Part shown: positions 20,480-31,296 of the stretch, piece by piece
How the letters are laid out: the number at the start of each line of letters is the position of its first letter
Numbering within the stretch: the first letter of the stretch is position 1
DNA from: Trichobilharzia regenti
Taxonomy: Eukaryota > Platyhelminthes > Trematoda > Strigeidida > Schistosomatidae
Direction: 5' to 3'
Assembly (NCBI GenBank): GCA_944472135.2
Contig: OX235265.1
Location: forward strand, 94,024,984 to 94,088,983
Length of the DNA: 64,000 nt
The notes under the pieces: generated by a model
What the model was told of the DNA's origin: nothing
Databases searched by the model: none
Seen by the model: the letters and a program-made list of their open reading frames with translations, nothing else
Position numbers and translations under genes: made by a program

Positions 20480-21332
20480 CTCTTTTCTGTTGACGACGTT
20501 ACCGGAGGACTAACTGATGAAAGGATCAACTCCACTCACAGTAGCGACGAATTGCTAACCCACCGCATACTACAAACGACATATAATTAATCCCAGCATC
20601 ACTCCATTAGGAGTCAGCCAAAGATACAGCAGTCGAGTGGCTAGACGGACCACGCAGAAGTTTAGCGAAGACTAGGAGCCTTTACCTTACGATCAAGAAG
20701 CAAGCACAAGGAAATCAAACTGGTTTATACTAGCTTTTAAAAGTGATATTGGATCTACCACTCTAAACTCGGATACTGAATCGAAACTGATCAGGGTTGG
20801 TGTGTGCTCTATTGGAAACCTTACCTACAACACTGCTAGCTTTCTGGCTGAAGGATTGATTTGAATTCTCTAACTTGTTTCGTGTAAATTTTCACACTGC
20901 AAAGTTCTAATAAAGACCGTTACGGTCTGGGGCAAGAGTAAGGAATGGATAATAAGGAGAAATGACCCTGAACCAACAAGTCAGATCGTTCAGCACCACA
21001 AAGGGATGCTTTTCATAGTGTTCGTTTTAAGTCTTACCCTCATCCATAGTTGGGGTTGCAGTCTGAGGTTAGTGAAGGTTGGGGTTAGAGTAGGCTACAC
21101 TATCATCTAGACTGGGATAGGTTCTATATTGCAGTTAGGGTTAGAGTAAGGTTGGGTCAGGGACAAGGTTAGGGTTAGAGCAGGGTATCGTTTGGTTAGG
21201 GTGAAATCTACAACAAAGAATATGCGCTGCATCCATTTGAAATGGTGAACGTTGTGGCTGTCATCATCAGGTTATATTCATCACACACCCTTAGGTCCAT
21301 CTCACAATCCCGAGATGTCCGTATTAAATAAA
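20480..21332 (+). repeat. Unit B copy B1
   Basis: 853 bp. The first ~275 bp align with the CR1-like 3' UTR at 16660-16940 including the GATATTGGAT end. The rest is specific to B: AATAAAGACCGTTACGGTCT (7 bp inverted repeat after a poly(A)-like signal) at 20910-20930, then degenerate GTTAGGG-type repeats (about 21060-21205), and GTATTAAATAAA before the next A. Confidence 0.85.
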
Positions 21333-22320
21333 GGAGGGAGGGTGGTGCTAGCTGATCAGTAGATATGGTGGGGGTCACCAAGGTGAATCGCCCCATTCTG
21401 CAGGAACAGCAATATGCAATTTGAAGACTCGATATATTTCTGATTTTTATGAGGGCCTAGATCTTTATCTTGAAAAAGATAATAATGAACGCCTTGACAG
21501 ATCATGCTTCAGCCTTTAAATACATACCATTCGCCCAGCCTATTGTTGAGATGCGACCATGTGGGATGTGCACAGATTTATGGGGCATCTTATAAATTAA
21601 CTTGCTATCCATCGTCAGATCTTTACATACTACTTCACAATGTCTTATCTCATTTATTTTCTAACAACGTCATTACTTGATCCTCATCATATTCCGTTAA
21701 ACCTAACATTTTATAGCTCTTCATGAATTTGATTCGACTTATTCTATTCCTATTCTCTGAAGGGTACGGTTGTGCACCAAATAAACAAAAAGGCATGAAA
21801 TAAAAACAACTGACTTGAAAATAATTGTATTAAAGCGAAAAGTGGACATCATGGTAGTGCAAACTGTACAAGAAGCATTATACATCGCAAGTGAACGTTG
21901 TCAGCCTAGGGAGTTTCCTTTATAAATGCATTTATTAGTGATACTTGCACTTACCCATTTCATTACACTTTATTGATTCACCTCAGCACTTTTACTTTTC
22001 TAAAACAGCTTTCAATCCCTTGTAAACGTTGTACTTACCTCAATATTGGTCGGTTATCGTATGCCGACAACCACGGGATGAAAACGAAACGAAGTCGATT
22101 TTCCCGCTCAACCTCGAGGACAACTGTGCAATTCAATAACTATACAGCCTAGTTCAGACAATGTGTATTTATATATATATCAAATATTTAACTGTTGAAA
22201 CATTATTAACTTGTAGACAATCTACGATTCGATATTATATCCTACTTGATCGTGCCTGTAAAAATGGCATGCATTTTCATGTAAATTTATGTGTTTATAT
22301 GAGAATATACATTATTATTA
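21333..22320 (+). repeat. Unit A copy A3
   Basis: Type II, 988 bp, almost identical to A2 and A7. Confidence 0.85.
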
Positions 22321-23426
22321 TCGTTATGTAACCCCTGAGTGCGTCTAAAAACAGCATTAGGCTGAGATGCCAAGTGAAAAAGGAGAAATCAAGGAAGTTA
22401 GTGTTCAGTAAAATAGAATTTATATGAATTCCCTCAAAGTAGGACTTCATTTCAACTACGCCAGTAATTCAAGGTACTTTCTGTTCTAATTGTTTAGGCT
22501 GCAGAATGCAAGTGCCCTGTGCCACAGAAACCTGTCCTGCACAACGTCGGAGCGTGACTTAGGTTTAGTTTTAACAGAAAAATTGGACACAAACGTAAAT
22601 TACGCAGAGGATATGGCGAGGGCATATGCAGTCATGCGCTTTATACATAGACAGTTGGACGCGCTCACTACCGAGCTCTTTCTAAAGTTGTACAAAGCAT
22701 ACATCAGACCGCAAGTGGAAGCGCACAGTATCATTGCACTCTCACTCCTTAAAAGAGTCGCAAACTTCTTGGAAAGAGTCCAAGGACAGGCGACAAAATG
22801 AGTGGTGGGTCACCGAAATAAACCGTATGATGAAAGGCCAAAGAAATTAGGTCTCTTCACACTTAGCTACCGTCAGCTTAGGGGAGAGTTGATTACTGCT
22901 TACAAGATAATAAATGACCAGTATCACGCAAACAAAATTGTTCTGACAATGAGTAGATATGGGCTCCCTCGTGGAAATCCCAGAAGGACAGCTCATCAGA
23001 GGTGAAAGACTAGGGCGCGCTCCCACTTATTTTCACTGTGGACTCGCCGTCCCTGGAACTCCCTACCGACAGATGTAGCTACGGCACCTTCTGTGGACAT
23101 CTCTAAGCGAAGGCTGGACAATAATGCAGTGACAAAAGGACTGTGCCCAACTGGCCTATCGCCCTAGAATACCATACACTACTCATGGGCAGACAACTAA
23201 ATTCGTTGCTTCACTTCCTTATATTCGCTCCCGTCCTACTCTCCACACTGCTCCAACTACTACACGTATACACATTACAATTGTTATTATTGATATTATA
23301 TACATATATATGCATATACATGTCAACTTCAAATTAAATTATTTGTCTGTTTTTGCCTGTTCTCTAAGATTTTCTGTCCTTCGGTCTGAATAACCTACAC
23401 TGATTATATCTGTTATTGTTACTAAA
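22321..23426 (+). pseudogene. Segment C: CR1-like ORF2 end in place of unit B
   Basis: Contains 'CTTSERDLGLVLTEKLDTNVNYAEDMARAYAVMRFIHRQLDALTTELFLKLYKAYIRPQVEAHSIIALSLL', the thumb/C-terminal part of a CR1 reverse transcriptase, then a TGA at 22799 and the frame 'RNKPYDERPKKLGLFTLSYRQLRGELITAYKIIND' with a further frame change near 22980. Ends in the same 3' UTR as 18753-19482. This copy lacks the RTE part found upstream of 18753. Confidence 0.8.
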
Positions 23427-24418
23427 GGAGGGAGGGTGGCGTTAGCTGATCAGTAGATATGGTGGGGGTCACTAAGGTGAATCGCCCCATTCTGCAGGAA
23501 CAGCAATACACAAATTAAAGGCTCGAGATATTTCTGATTTTTATGAGGGCTTAGATCTTTATCTTGAAAAAGATAATAGTGAACGCCTTGACAGATCATG
23601 CTTCTACCTCTAAATATATACTATTCGCCCAGCCTATTGTTGAGATGCGACCAGGCGGGATGTGCACAGTTTTATGGGGCATCTTATAAACTAACTTGCT
23701 GTCCATTGACTGATCTTTAAATACCACTTCACAATGTCTTATCTCATTCATTTTCCAATAACATCTTTACTTGATCCTCATCATATTCCATTAAACCTAA
23801 CATTTTACAGCTCTTTATGACTTATTATATTCCTACTCTCTGAAGGGTACGGTTGTACATTAAATGCACAAAAAGGTATAAAACAAAAGCAACTGGCACA
23901 ACTGAGGATAAATGTATTAAAACCAAAGTTGGACATCATGATAGTACGAGGTATATGTGTTGCATTATACATTGCAAATGAACGTTGTCAGCCTAGGGAG
24001 TTTTCTTTTTTTAATGCATTTATTAATGATACTTGCACTTACCCATTTCATTACAATTTAATGATTCACCTCAGCACTTTTACTTTTCTAAAACAGCTTT
24101 CAATCCCTTGTAAACGTTGTACTTACCTCAATATTGGTTGGTTATCGTATGCCGACAACCACGGGATGAAAACGAAACGAAGTCGATTTTCCCGCTCAAC
24201 CTGGAGGACAATTGTACAATTCAATAACTATACAGCCTAGTTCAGACAATGTGTATTTATATATATATCAAATATTTAACTGTTGAAACATTATTAACTT
24301 GTAGACAATCTACGATTCGATATTATATCCTACTTGATCGTGCCTGTAAAAATGGCATGCATTTTCATGTAAATTTATGTGTTTATATGAGAATATACAT
24401 TATTATTATTATTATTAT
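23427..24418 (+). repeat. Unit A copy A4
   Basis: Type I copy ('GCGACCAGGCGGGATGTG', 'CATGATAGTACGAGGTAT', 'GAGTTTTCTTTTTTTAATGC'). Confidence 0.85.
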
Positions 24419-25271
24419 CTCTTTTCTGTTGACGACGTTACCGGAGGACTAACTGATGAAAGGATCAACTCCACTCACAGTAGCGACGAATTGCTAACCC
24501 ACCGCATACTACAAACGACATATAATTAATCCCAGCATCACTCCATTAGGAGTCAGCCAAAGATACAGCAGTCGAGTGGCTAGACGGACCACGCAGAAGT
24601 TTAGCGAAGACTAGGAGCCTTTACCTTACGATCAAGAAGCAAGCACAAGGAAATCAAACTGGTTTATACTAGCTTTTAAAAGTGATATTGGATCTACCAC
24701 TCTAAACCTCGGATACTGAATCGAAACTGATCAGGGTTGGTGTGTGCTCTATTGGAAACCTTACCTACAACACTGCTAGCTTTCTGGCTGAAGGATTGAT
24801 TTGAATTCTCTAACTTGTTTCGTGTAAATTTTCACACTGCTAAGTTCTAATAAAGACCGTTACGGTCTGGGGCAAGAGTAAGGAATGGATAATAAGGAGA
24901 AATGACCCTGAACCAACAAGTCAGATCGTTCAGCACCACAAAGGGATGCTTTTCATAGTGTTCGTTTTAAGTCTCACCCTCATCCATAGTTGGGGTTGCA
25001 GTCTGAGGTTAGTGAAGGTTGGGGTTAGAGTAGGCTACACTATCATCTAGACTGGGATAGGTTCTATATTGCAGTTAGGGTTAGAGTAAGGTTGGGTCAG
25101 GGACAAGGTTAGGGTTAGAGCAGGGTATCGTTTGGTTAGGGTGAAATCTACAACAAAGAATATGCGCTGCATCCATTTGAAATGGTGAACGTTGTGGCTG
25201 TCATCATCAGGTTATATTCATCACACACCCTTAGGTCCATCTCACAATCCGAGATGTCCGTATTAAATAAA
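24419..25271 (+). repeat. Unit B copy B2
   Basis: Same layout as B1, with scattered single-base differences. Confidence 0.85.
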
Positions 25272-26271
25272 GGAGGGAGGGTGGTGCTAGCTGATCAGTA
25301 GATATGGTGGGGGTCACTAAGGTGAATCGCCCCATTCTGCAGGAACAGCAATATGCAATTTGAAGACTCGATATATTTCTGATTTTTATGAGGGCCTAGA
25401 TCTTTATCTTGAAAAAGATAATAATGAACGCCTTGACAGATCATGCTTCAGCCTTTAAATACATACCATTCGCCCAGCCTATTGTTGAGATGCGACCATG
25501 TGGGATGTGCACAGATTTATGGGGCATCTTATAAATTAACTTGCTATCCATCGTCAGATCTTTACATACTACTTCACAATGTCTTATCTCATTTATTTTC
25601 TAACAACGTCATTACTTGATCCTCATCATATTCCGTTAAACCTAACATTTTATAGCTCTTCATGAATTTGATTCGACTTATTCTATTCCTATTCTCTGAA
25701 GGGTACGGTTGTGCACCAAATAAACAAAAAGGCATGAAATAAAAACAACTGACTTGAAAATAATTGTATTAAAGCGAAAAGTGGACATCATGGTAGTGCA
25801 AACTGTACAAGAAGCATTATACATCGCAAGTGAACGTTGTCAGCCTAGGGAGTTTTCTTTTTTAATGCATTTATTAATGATACTTGCACTTACCCATTTC
25901 ATTACAATTTAATGATTCACCTCAGCACTTTTACTTTTCTAAAACAGCTTTCAATCCCTTGTAAACGTTGTACTTACCTCAATATTGGTTGGTTATCGTA
26001 TGCCGACAACCACGGGATGAAAACGAAACGAAGTCGATTTTCCCGCTCAACCTCGAGGACAATTGTACAATTCAATAACTATACAGCCTAGTTCAGACAA
26101 TGTGTATTTATATATATATCAAATATTTAACTGTTGAAACATTATTAACTTGTAGACAATCTACGATTCGATATTATATCCTACTTGATCGTGCCTGTAA
26201 AAATGGCATGCATTTTCATGTAAATTTATGTGTTTATATGAGAATATACATTATTATTATTATTATTATTA
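25272..26271 (+). repeat. Unit A copy A5 (mosaic)
   Basis: Type II up to about 25850, type I after it ('GAGTTTTCTTTTTTAATGC', 'ACAATTTAATGATTCACC'). Confidence 0.8.
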
Positions 26272-27125
26272 TCTCTTTTCTGTTGACGACGTTACCGGAG
26301 GACTAACTGATGAAAGGATCAACTCCACTCACAGTAGCGACGAATTGCTGACCCACCGCATACTACAAACGACATATAATTAATCCCAGCATCACTCCAT
26401 TAGGAGTCAGCCAAAGATACAGCAGTCGAGTGGCTAGACGGACCACGCAGAAGTTTAGCGAAGACTAGGAGCCTTTACCTTACGATCAAGAAGCAAGCAC
26501 AAGGAAATCAAACTGGTTTATACTAGCTTTTAAAAGTGATATTGGATCTACCACTCTAAACCTCGGATACTGAATCGAAACTGATCAGGGTTGGTGTGTG
26601 CTCTATTGGAAACCTTACCTACAACACTGCTAGCTTTCTGGCTGAAGGATTGATTTGAATTCTCTAACTTGTTTCGTGTAAATTTTCACACTGCAAAGTT
26701 CTAATAAAGACCGTTACGGTCTGGGGTAAGAGTAAGGAATGGATAATAAGGAGAAATGACCCTGAACCAACAAGTCAGATCGTTCAGCACCACAAAGGGA
26801 TGCTTTTCATAGTGTTCGTTTTAAGTCTCACCTCATCCATAGTTGGGGTTGCAGTCTGAGGTTAGTGAAGGTTGGGGTTAGAGTAGGCTACACTATCATC
26901 TAGACTGGGATAGGTTCTATATTGCAGTTAGGGTTAGAGTAAGGTTGGGTCAGGGACAAGGTTAGGGTTAGAGCAGGGTATCGTTTGGTTAGGGTGAAAT
27001 CTACAACAAAGAATATGCGCTGCATCCATTTGAAATGGTGAACGTTGTGGCTGTCATCATCAGGTTATATTCATCACACACCCTTAGGTCCATCTCACAA
27101 TCCCGAGATGTCCGTATTAAATAAA
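26272..27125 (+). repeat. Unit B copy B3
   Basis: Same layout as B1; includes the 7 bp inverted repeat after AATAAA and the GTTAGGG-like tract (about 26855-26995). Confidence 0.85.
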
Positions 27126-28118
27126 GGAGGGAGGGTGGTGCTAGCTGATCAGTAGATATGGTGGGGGTCACTAGGTGAATCGCCCATTCTGCAGGAACAG
27201 CAATATGCAATTTGAAGACTCGATATATTTCTGATTTTTATGAGGGCTTAGATCTTTATCTTGAAAAAGATAATAGTGAACGCCTTGACAGATCATGCTT
27301 CTACCTCTAAATATATACTATTCGCCCAGCCTATTGTTGAGATGCGACCAGGCGGGATGTGCACAGTTTTATGGGGCATCTTATAAACTAACTTGCTGTC
27401 CATTGACTGATCTTTAAATACCACTTCACAATGTCTTATCTCATTCATTTTCCAATAACATCTTTACTTGATCCTCATCATATTCCATTAAACCTAACAT
27501 TTTACAGCTCTTTATGACTTATTATATTCCTACTCTCTGAAGGGTACGGTTGTACATTAAATGCACAAAAAGGTATAAAACAAAAACAACTGGCACAACT
27601 GAGGATAAATGTATTAAAACCAAAGTTGGACATCATGATAGTACGAGGTATATGTGTTGCATTATACATTGCAAATGAACGTTGTCAGCCTAGGGAGTTT
27701 TCTTTTTTTAATGCATTTATTAATGATACTTGCACTTACCCATTTCATTACAATTTAATGATTCACCTCAGCACTTTTACTTTTCTAAAACAGCTTTCAA
27801 TCCCTTGTAAACGTTGTACTTACCTCAATATTGGTCGGTTATCGTATGCCGACAACCACGGGATGAAAACGAAACGAAGTCGATTTTCCCGCTCAACCTC
27901 GAGGACAACTGTGCAATTCAATAACTATACAGCCTAGTTCAGACAATGTGTATTTATATATATATCAAATATTTAACTGTTGAAACATTATTAACTTGTA
28001 GACAATCTACGATTTGATATTATATCCTACTTGATCGTGCCTGTAAAAATGGCATGCATTTTCATGTAAATTTATGTGTTTATATGAGAATATACATTAT
28101 TATTATTATTATTATTAT
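27126..28118 (+). repeat. Unit A copy A6 (mosaic)
   Basis: Type II for the first ~120 bp, type I from 'GAGGGCTTAGATC' near 27243, then type II again from 'TTGGTCGGTTATCG' near 27830. Confidence 0.8.
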
Positions 28119-28972
28119 CTCTTTTCTGTTGACGACGTTACCGGAGGACTAACTGATGAAAGGATCAACTCCACTCACAGTAGCGACGAATTGCTAACCC
28201 ACCGCATACTACAAACGACATATAATTAATCCCAGCATCACTCCATTAGGAGTCAGCCAAAGATACAGCAGTCGAGTGGCTAGACGGACCACGCAGAAGT
28301 TTAGCGAAGACTAGGAGCCTTTACCTTACGATCAAGAAGCAAGCACAAGGAAATCAAACTGGTTTATACTAGCTTTTAAAAGTGATATTGGATCTACCAC
28401 TCTAAACCTCGGATACTGAATCGAAACTGATCAGGGTTGGTGTGTGCTCTATTGGAAACCTTACCTACAACACTGCTAGCTTTCTGGCTGAAGGATTGAT
28501 TTGAATTCTCTAACTTGTTTCGTGTAAATTTTCACACTGCAAAGTTCTAATAAAGACCGTTACGGTCTGGGGCAAGAGTAAGGAATGGATAATAAGGAGA
28601 AATGACCCTGAACCAACAAGTCAGATCGTTCAGCACCACAAAGGGATGCTTTTCATAGTGTTCGTTTTAAGTCTCATACTCATCCATAGTTGGGGTTGCA
28701 GTCTGAGGTTAGTGAAGGTTGGGGTTAGAGTAGGCTACACTATCATCTAGACTGGGATAGGTTCTATATTGCAGTTAGGGTTAGAGTAAGGTTGGGTCAG
28801 GGACAAGGTTAGGGTTAGAGCAGGGTATCGTTTGGTTAGGGTGAAATCTACAACAAAGAATATGCGCTGCATCCATTTGAAATGGTGAACGTTGTGGCTG
28901 TCATCATCAGGTTATATTCATCACACACCCTTAGGTCCATCTCACAATCCCGAGATGTCCGTATTAAATAAA
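28119..28972 (+). repeat. Unit B copy B4
   Basis: Same layout as B1. Confidence 0.85.
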
Positions 28973-29964
28973 GGAGGGAGGGTGGTGCTAGCTGATCAGT
29001 AGATATGGTGGGGGTCACTAAGGTGAATCGCCCCATTCTGCAGGAACAGCAATATGCAATTTGAAGACTCGATATATTTCTGATTTTTATGAGGGCCTAG
29101 ATCTTTATCTTGAAAAGATAATAATGAACGCCTTGACAGATCATGCTTCAGCCTTTAAATACATACCATTCGCCCAGCCTATTGTTGAGATGCGACCATG
29201 TGGGATGTGCACAGATTTATGGGGATCTTATAAATTAACTTGCTATCCATCGTCAGATCTTTACATACTACTTCACAATGTCTTATCTCATTTATTTTCT
29301 AACAACGTCATTACTTGATCCTCATCATATTCCGTTAAACCTAACATTTTATAGCTCTTCATGAATTTGATTCGACTTATTCTATTCCTATTCTCTGAAG
29401 GGTACAGTTGTGCACCAAATAAACAAAAAGGCATGAAATAAAAACAACTGACTTGAAAATAATTGTATTAAAGCGAAAAGTGGACATCATGGTAGTGCAA
29501 ACTGTACAAGAAGCATTATACATCGCAAGTGAACGTTGTCAGCCTAGGGAGTTTCCTTTATAAATGCATTTATTAGTGATACTTGCACTTACCCATTTCA
29601 TTACACTTTATTGATTCACCTCAGCACTTTTACTTTTCTAAAACAGCTTTCAATCCCTTGTAAACGTTGTACTTACCTCAATATTGGTCGGTTATCGTAT
29701 GCCGACAACCACGGGATGAAAACGAAACGAAGTCGATTTTCCCGCTCAACCTCGAGGACAACTGTGCAATTCAATAACTATACAGCCTAGTTCAGACAAT
29801 GTGTATTTATATATATATCAAATATTTAACTGTTGAAACATTATTAACTTGTAGACAATCTACGATTTGATATTATATCCTACTTGATCGTGCCTGTAAA
29901 AATGGCATGCATTTTCATGTAAATTTATATGTTTATATGAGAATATACATTATTATTATTATTA
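28973..29964 (+). repeat. Unit A copy A7, last of the array
   Basis: Type II. Followed by non-array sequence 'AAGGGTCACATATC', so the array ends at the 3' tail of A, not inside a unit. Confidence 0.85.
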
Positions 29965-30438
29965 AGGGTCACATATCTAAAGTCACATTTGAGTCTTTTT
30001 GTCCCAGTTCACTCTGTAAAGGATGCCTTTGAAAAGGAACCACTGTGAAATTGTTATGTCCCAGTTTCCATTAATGAACGAATTGCCAATTGATAGCTGC
30101 AATAGATGGCTTCATAGCATGTGTACAAGCCTAACTCCTGCAGCATACAACGCTGATGCAAACCTTCGGCGAACTGACCGTGCTGTAGCGCGACTAAGTT
30201 TCGTATAACGGAAGCCATTATCACTCTCAGTGAAGTACTACGGCTCACGGACTACAAGGGTCCTCCACCACGAGAGAAGAGCGACTGTTGCTCAGACACC
30301 GGTGACGTGACTGATGTCATCGACAGGATAATACACGTTCTTGACGCGTCTTTGTCAGGAAGTGAGTGCCCTTTAGCACAGAAGAGCGCTCAACGTATTC
30401 CAGACACCAATGCTACTCCCACGATACATGATAAGCCT
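29965..30438. other. Unassigned stretch upstream of a Boudicca-like LTR
   Basis: Short frames on both strands (for example 30023-30208 plus) without a recognisable domain. Because it abuts the start of a plus-oriented LTR it could be degraded retroelement 3' sequence. Confidence 0.3.
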
Positions 30439-30750
30439 GTAGCGGTAAATAATTCCCCAAAATTAATGACCACAGCAATCACTCACCATTGGATGCGGAC
30501 CACCGCTGTTTAAGTCGACTTGTTTAGCTGAAGGCTTCCAGTCAAGCATTCCCGCCATTTGGTGCCCGTCGTGTCACGTGGACGATCACTAGCTAGCTAA
30601 GCGTTCGTCTGAAGGCTTGTTTTGGTCCCGAAATTATCACATAGTTTGGACGATCAAATATTGGTTTTGCTTTGTTTTTGGTACGCAAGAATAATTTAGA
30701 GGCTGTGTAAGATAATTCCACCAACTTCTAAAAGCCCTTCAGTGACAGTA
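30439..30750 (+). repeat. Boudicca-like LTR, solo or remnant
   Basis: Begins TGTAGCGGTAAATAATTCC and follows the minus-strand LTR at 7198-7517 over about 280 bp, including 'AAGTCGACTTGTTTAGCTGA' and 'GATCACTAGCTAGCTAAGCG'. The 3' end is uncertain. No gag or pol follows. Confidence 0.7.
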
Positions 30751-30938
30751 ATGAAAAGACTGGTACGAAGAAGAGGCGTTCCATGGGTCTAAATCGATGG
30801 GCTAAAGTCGCCCCGGAACTTGTGGATCAAGCCTAATCCACAGTGGTAGATAGCAGGTGGAAACAATAGACCACAGATGGCGACGGGCGCCAATGAATGC
30901 CGCGATGTAGTCTCCCGCGAAAAGCTAAATAAGAACAC

Positions 30939-31296
30939 TATCAGCCACGTCTCGTAAACCGTTAATGCCCAGCTCTTGCTAAGCTGGGCTCACGCTGTTC
31001 CTTGAAGTTTCTCAGAAACGCTTAGTACTAACGGACGCAAAAACCAAAACACCGATTGGTGACTCGAGAATTCTTTATTGTAACACCAACATATAGCCAA
31101 CATTACAACTAAGGTCTATGAACAAATATTACAATAATAAATCACAATATTACTTCTGACAGTTTTGGCCTGACTTCTTTCTGAACAGCGACCGATGAGA
31201 CGATGACTGGTGTATTGGTGCCTGCGCGAAAATTCGGGCAGTTGGTTTTGAGCAAACAACCATGAATTGATCGTTCAATCTTCAACTACATTGACA
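30939..31296 (-). repeat. Sinbad-like solo LTR (minus)
   Basis: 358 bp, the same length as the LTR at 1413-1770 and clearly homologous throughout. Flanking pentamers aacac (30934-30938) and gacac (31297-31301) differ at one base, consistent with an aged 5 bp target duplication. No gag beside it. Confidence 0.75.

Larger units (their letters stand above)
19483..29964 (+). repeat. Tandem A/B array, period ~1.85 kb
   Basis: Order A2-B1-A3-C-A4-B2-A5-B3-A6-B4-A7. Starts of A at 19483, 21333, 23427, 25272, 27126, 28973 give spacings of 1850, 2094, 1845, 1854 and 1847 bp; the longer one contains C in place of B. Copies are very similar over long stretches, indicating recent amplification or homogenisation. 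No conserved coding frame: the short frames that recur in each copy simply follow the repeat. Confidence 0.9.

Noticed and set aside
20510..20560. Hammerhead ribozyme in unit B (ACTGATGAAAGG)
   Set aside because: CTGATGA is present but there is no stem II followed by GAAA and no cleavage triplet in the right place.
21060..21205. True telomere end
   Set aside because: Repeats are degenerate, short and internal to a repeated unit with sequence on both sides.
19203..28118. Recurring short ORFs in the array (for example 20310-20513, 24249-24452, 26100-26306, 24-28 kb 103-codon frames)
   Set aside because: They recur only because the repeat recurs, end in (ATT)n-encoded Ile runs, begin at arbitrary places in unit A and vary by frameshift between copies.
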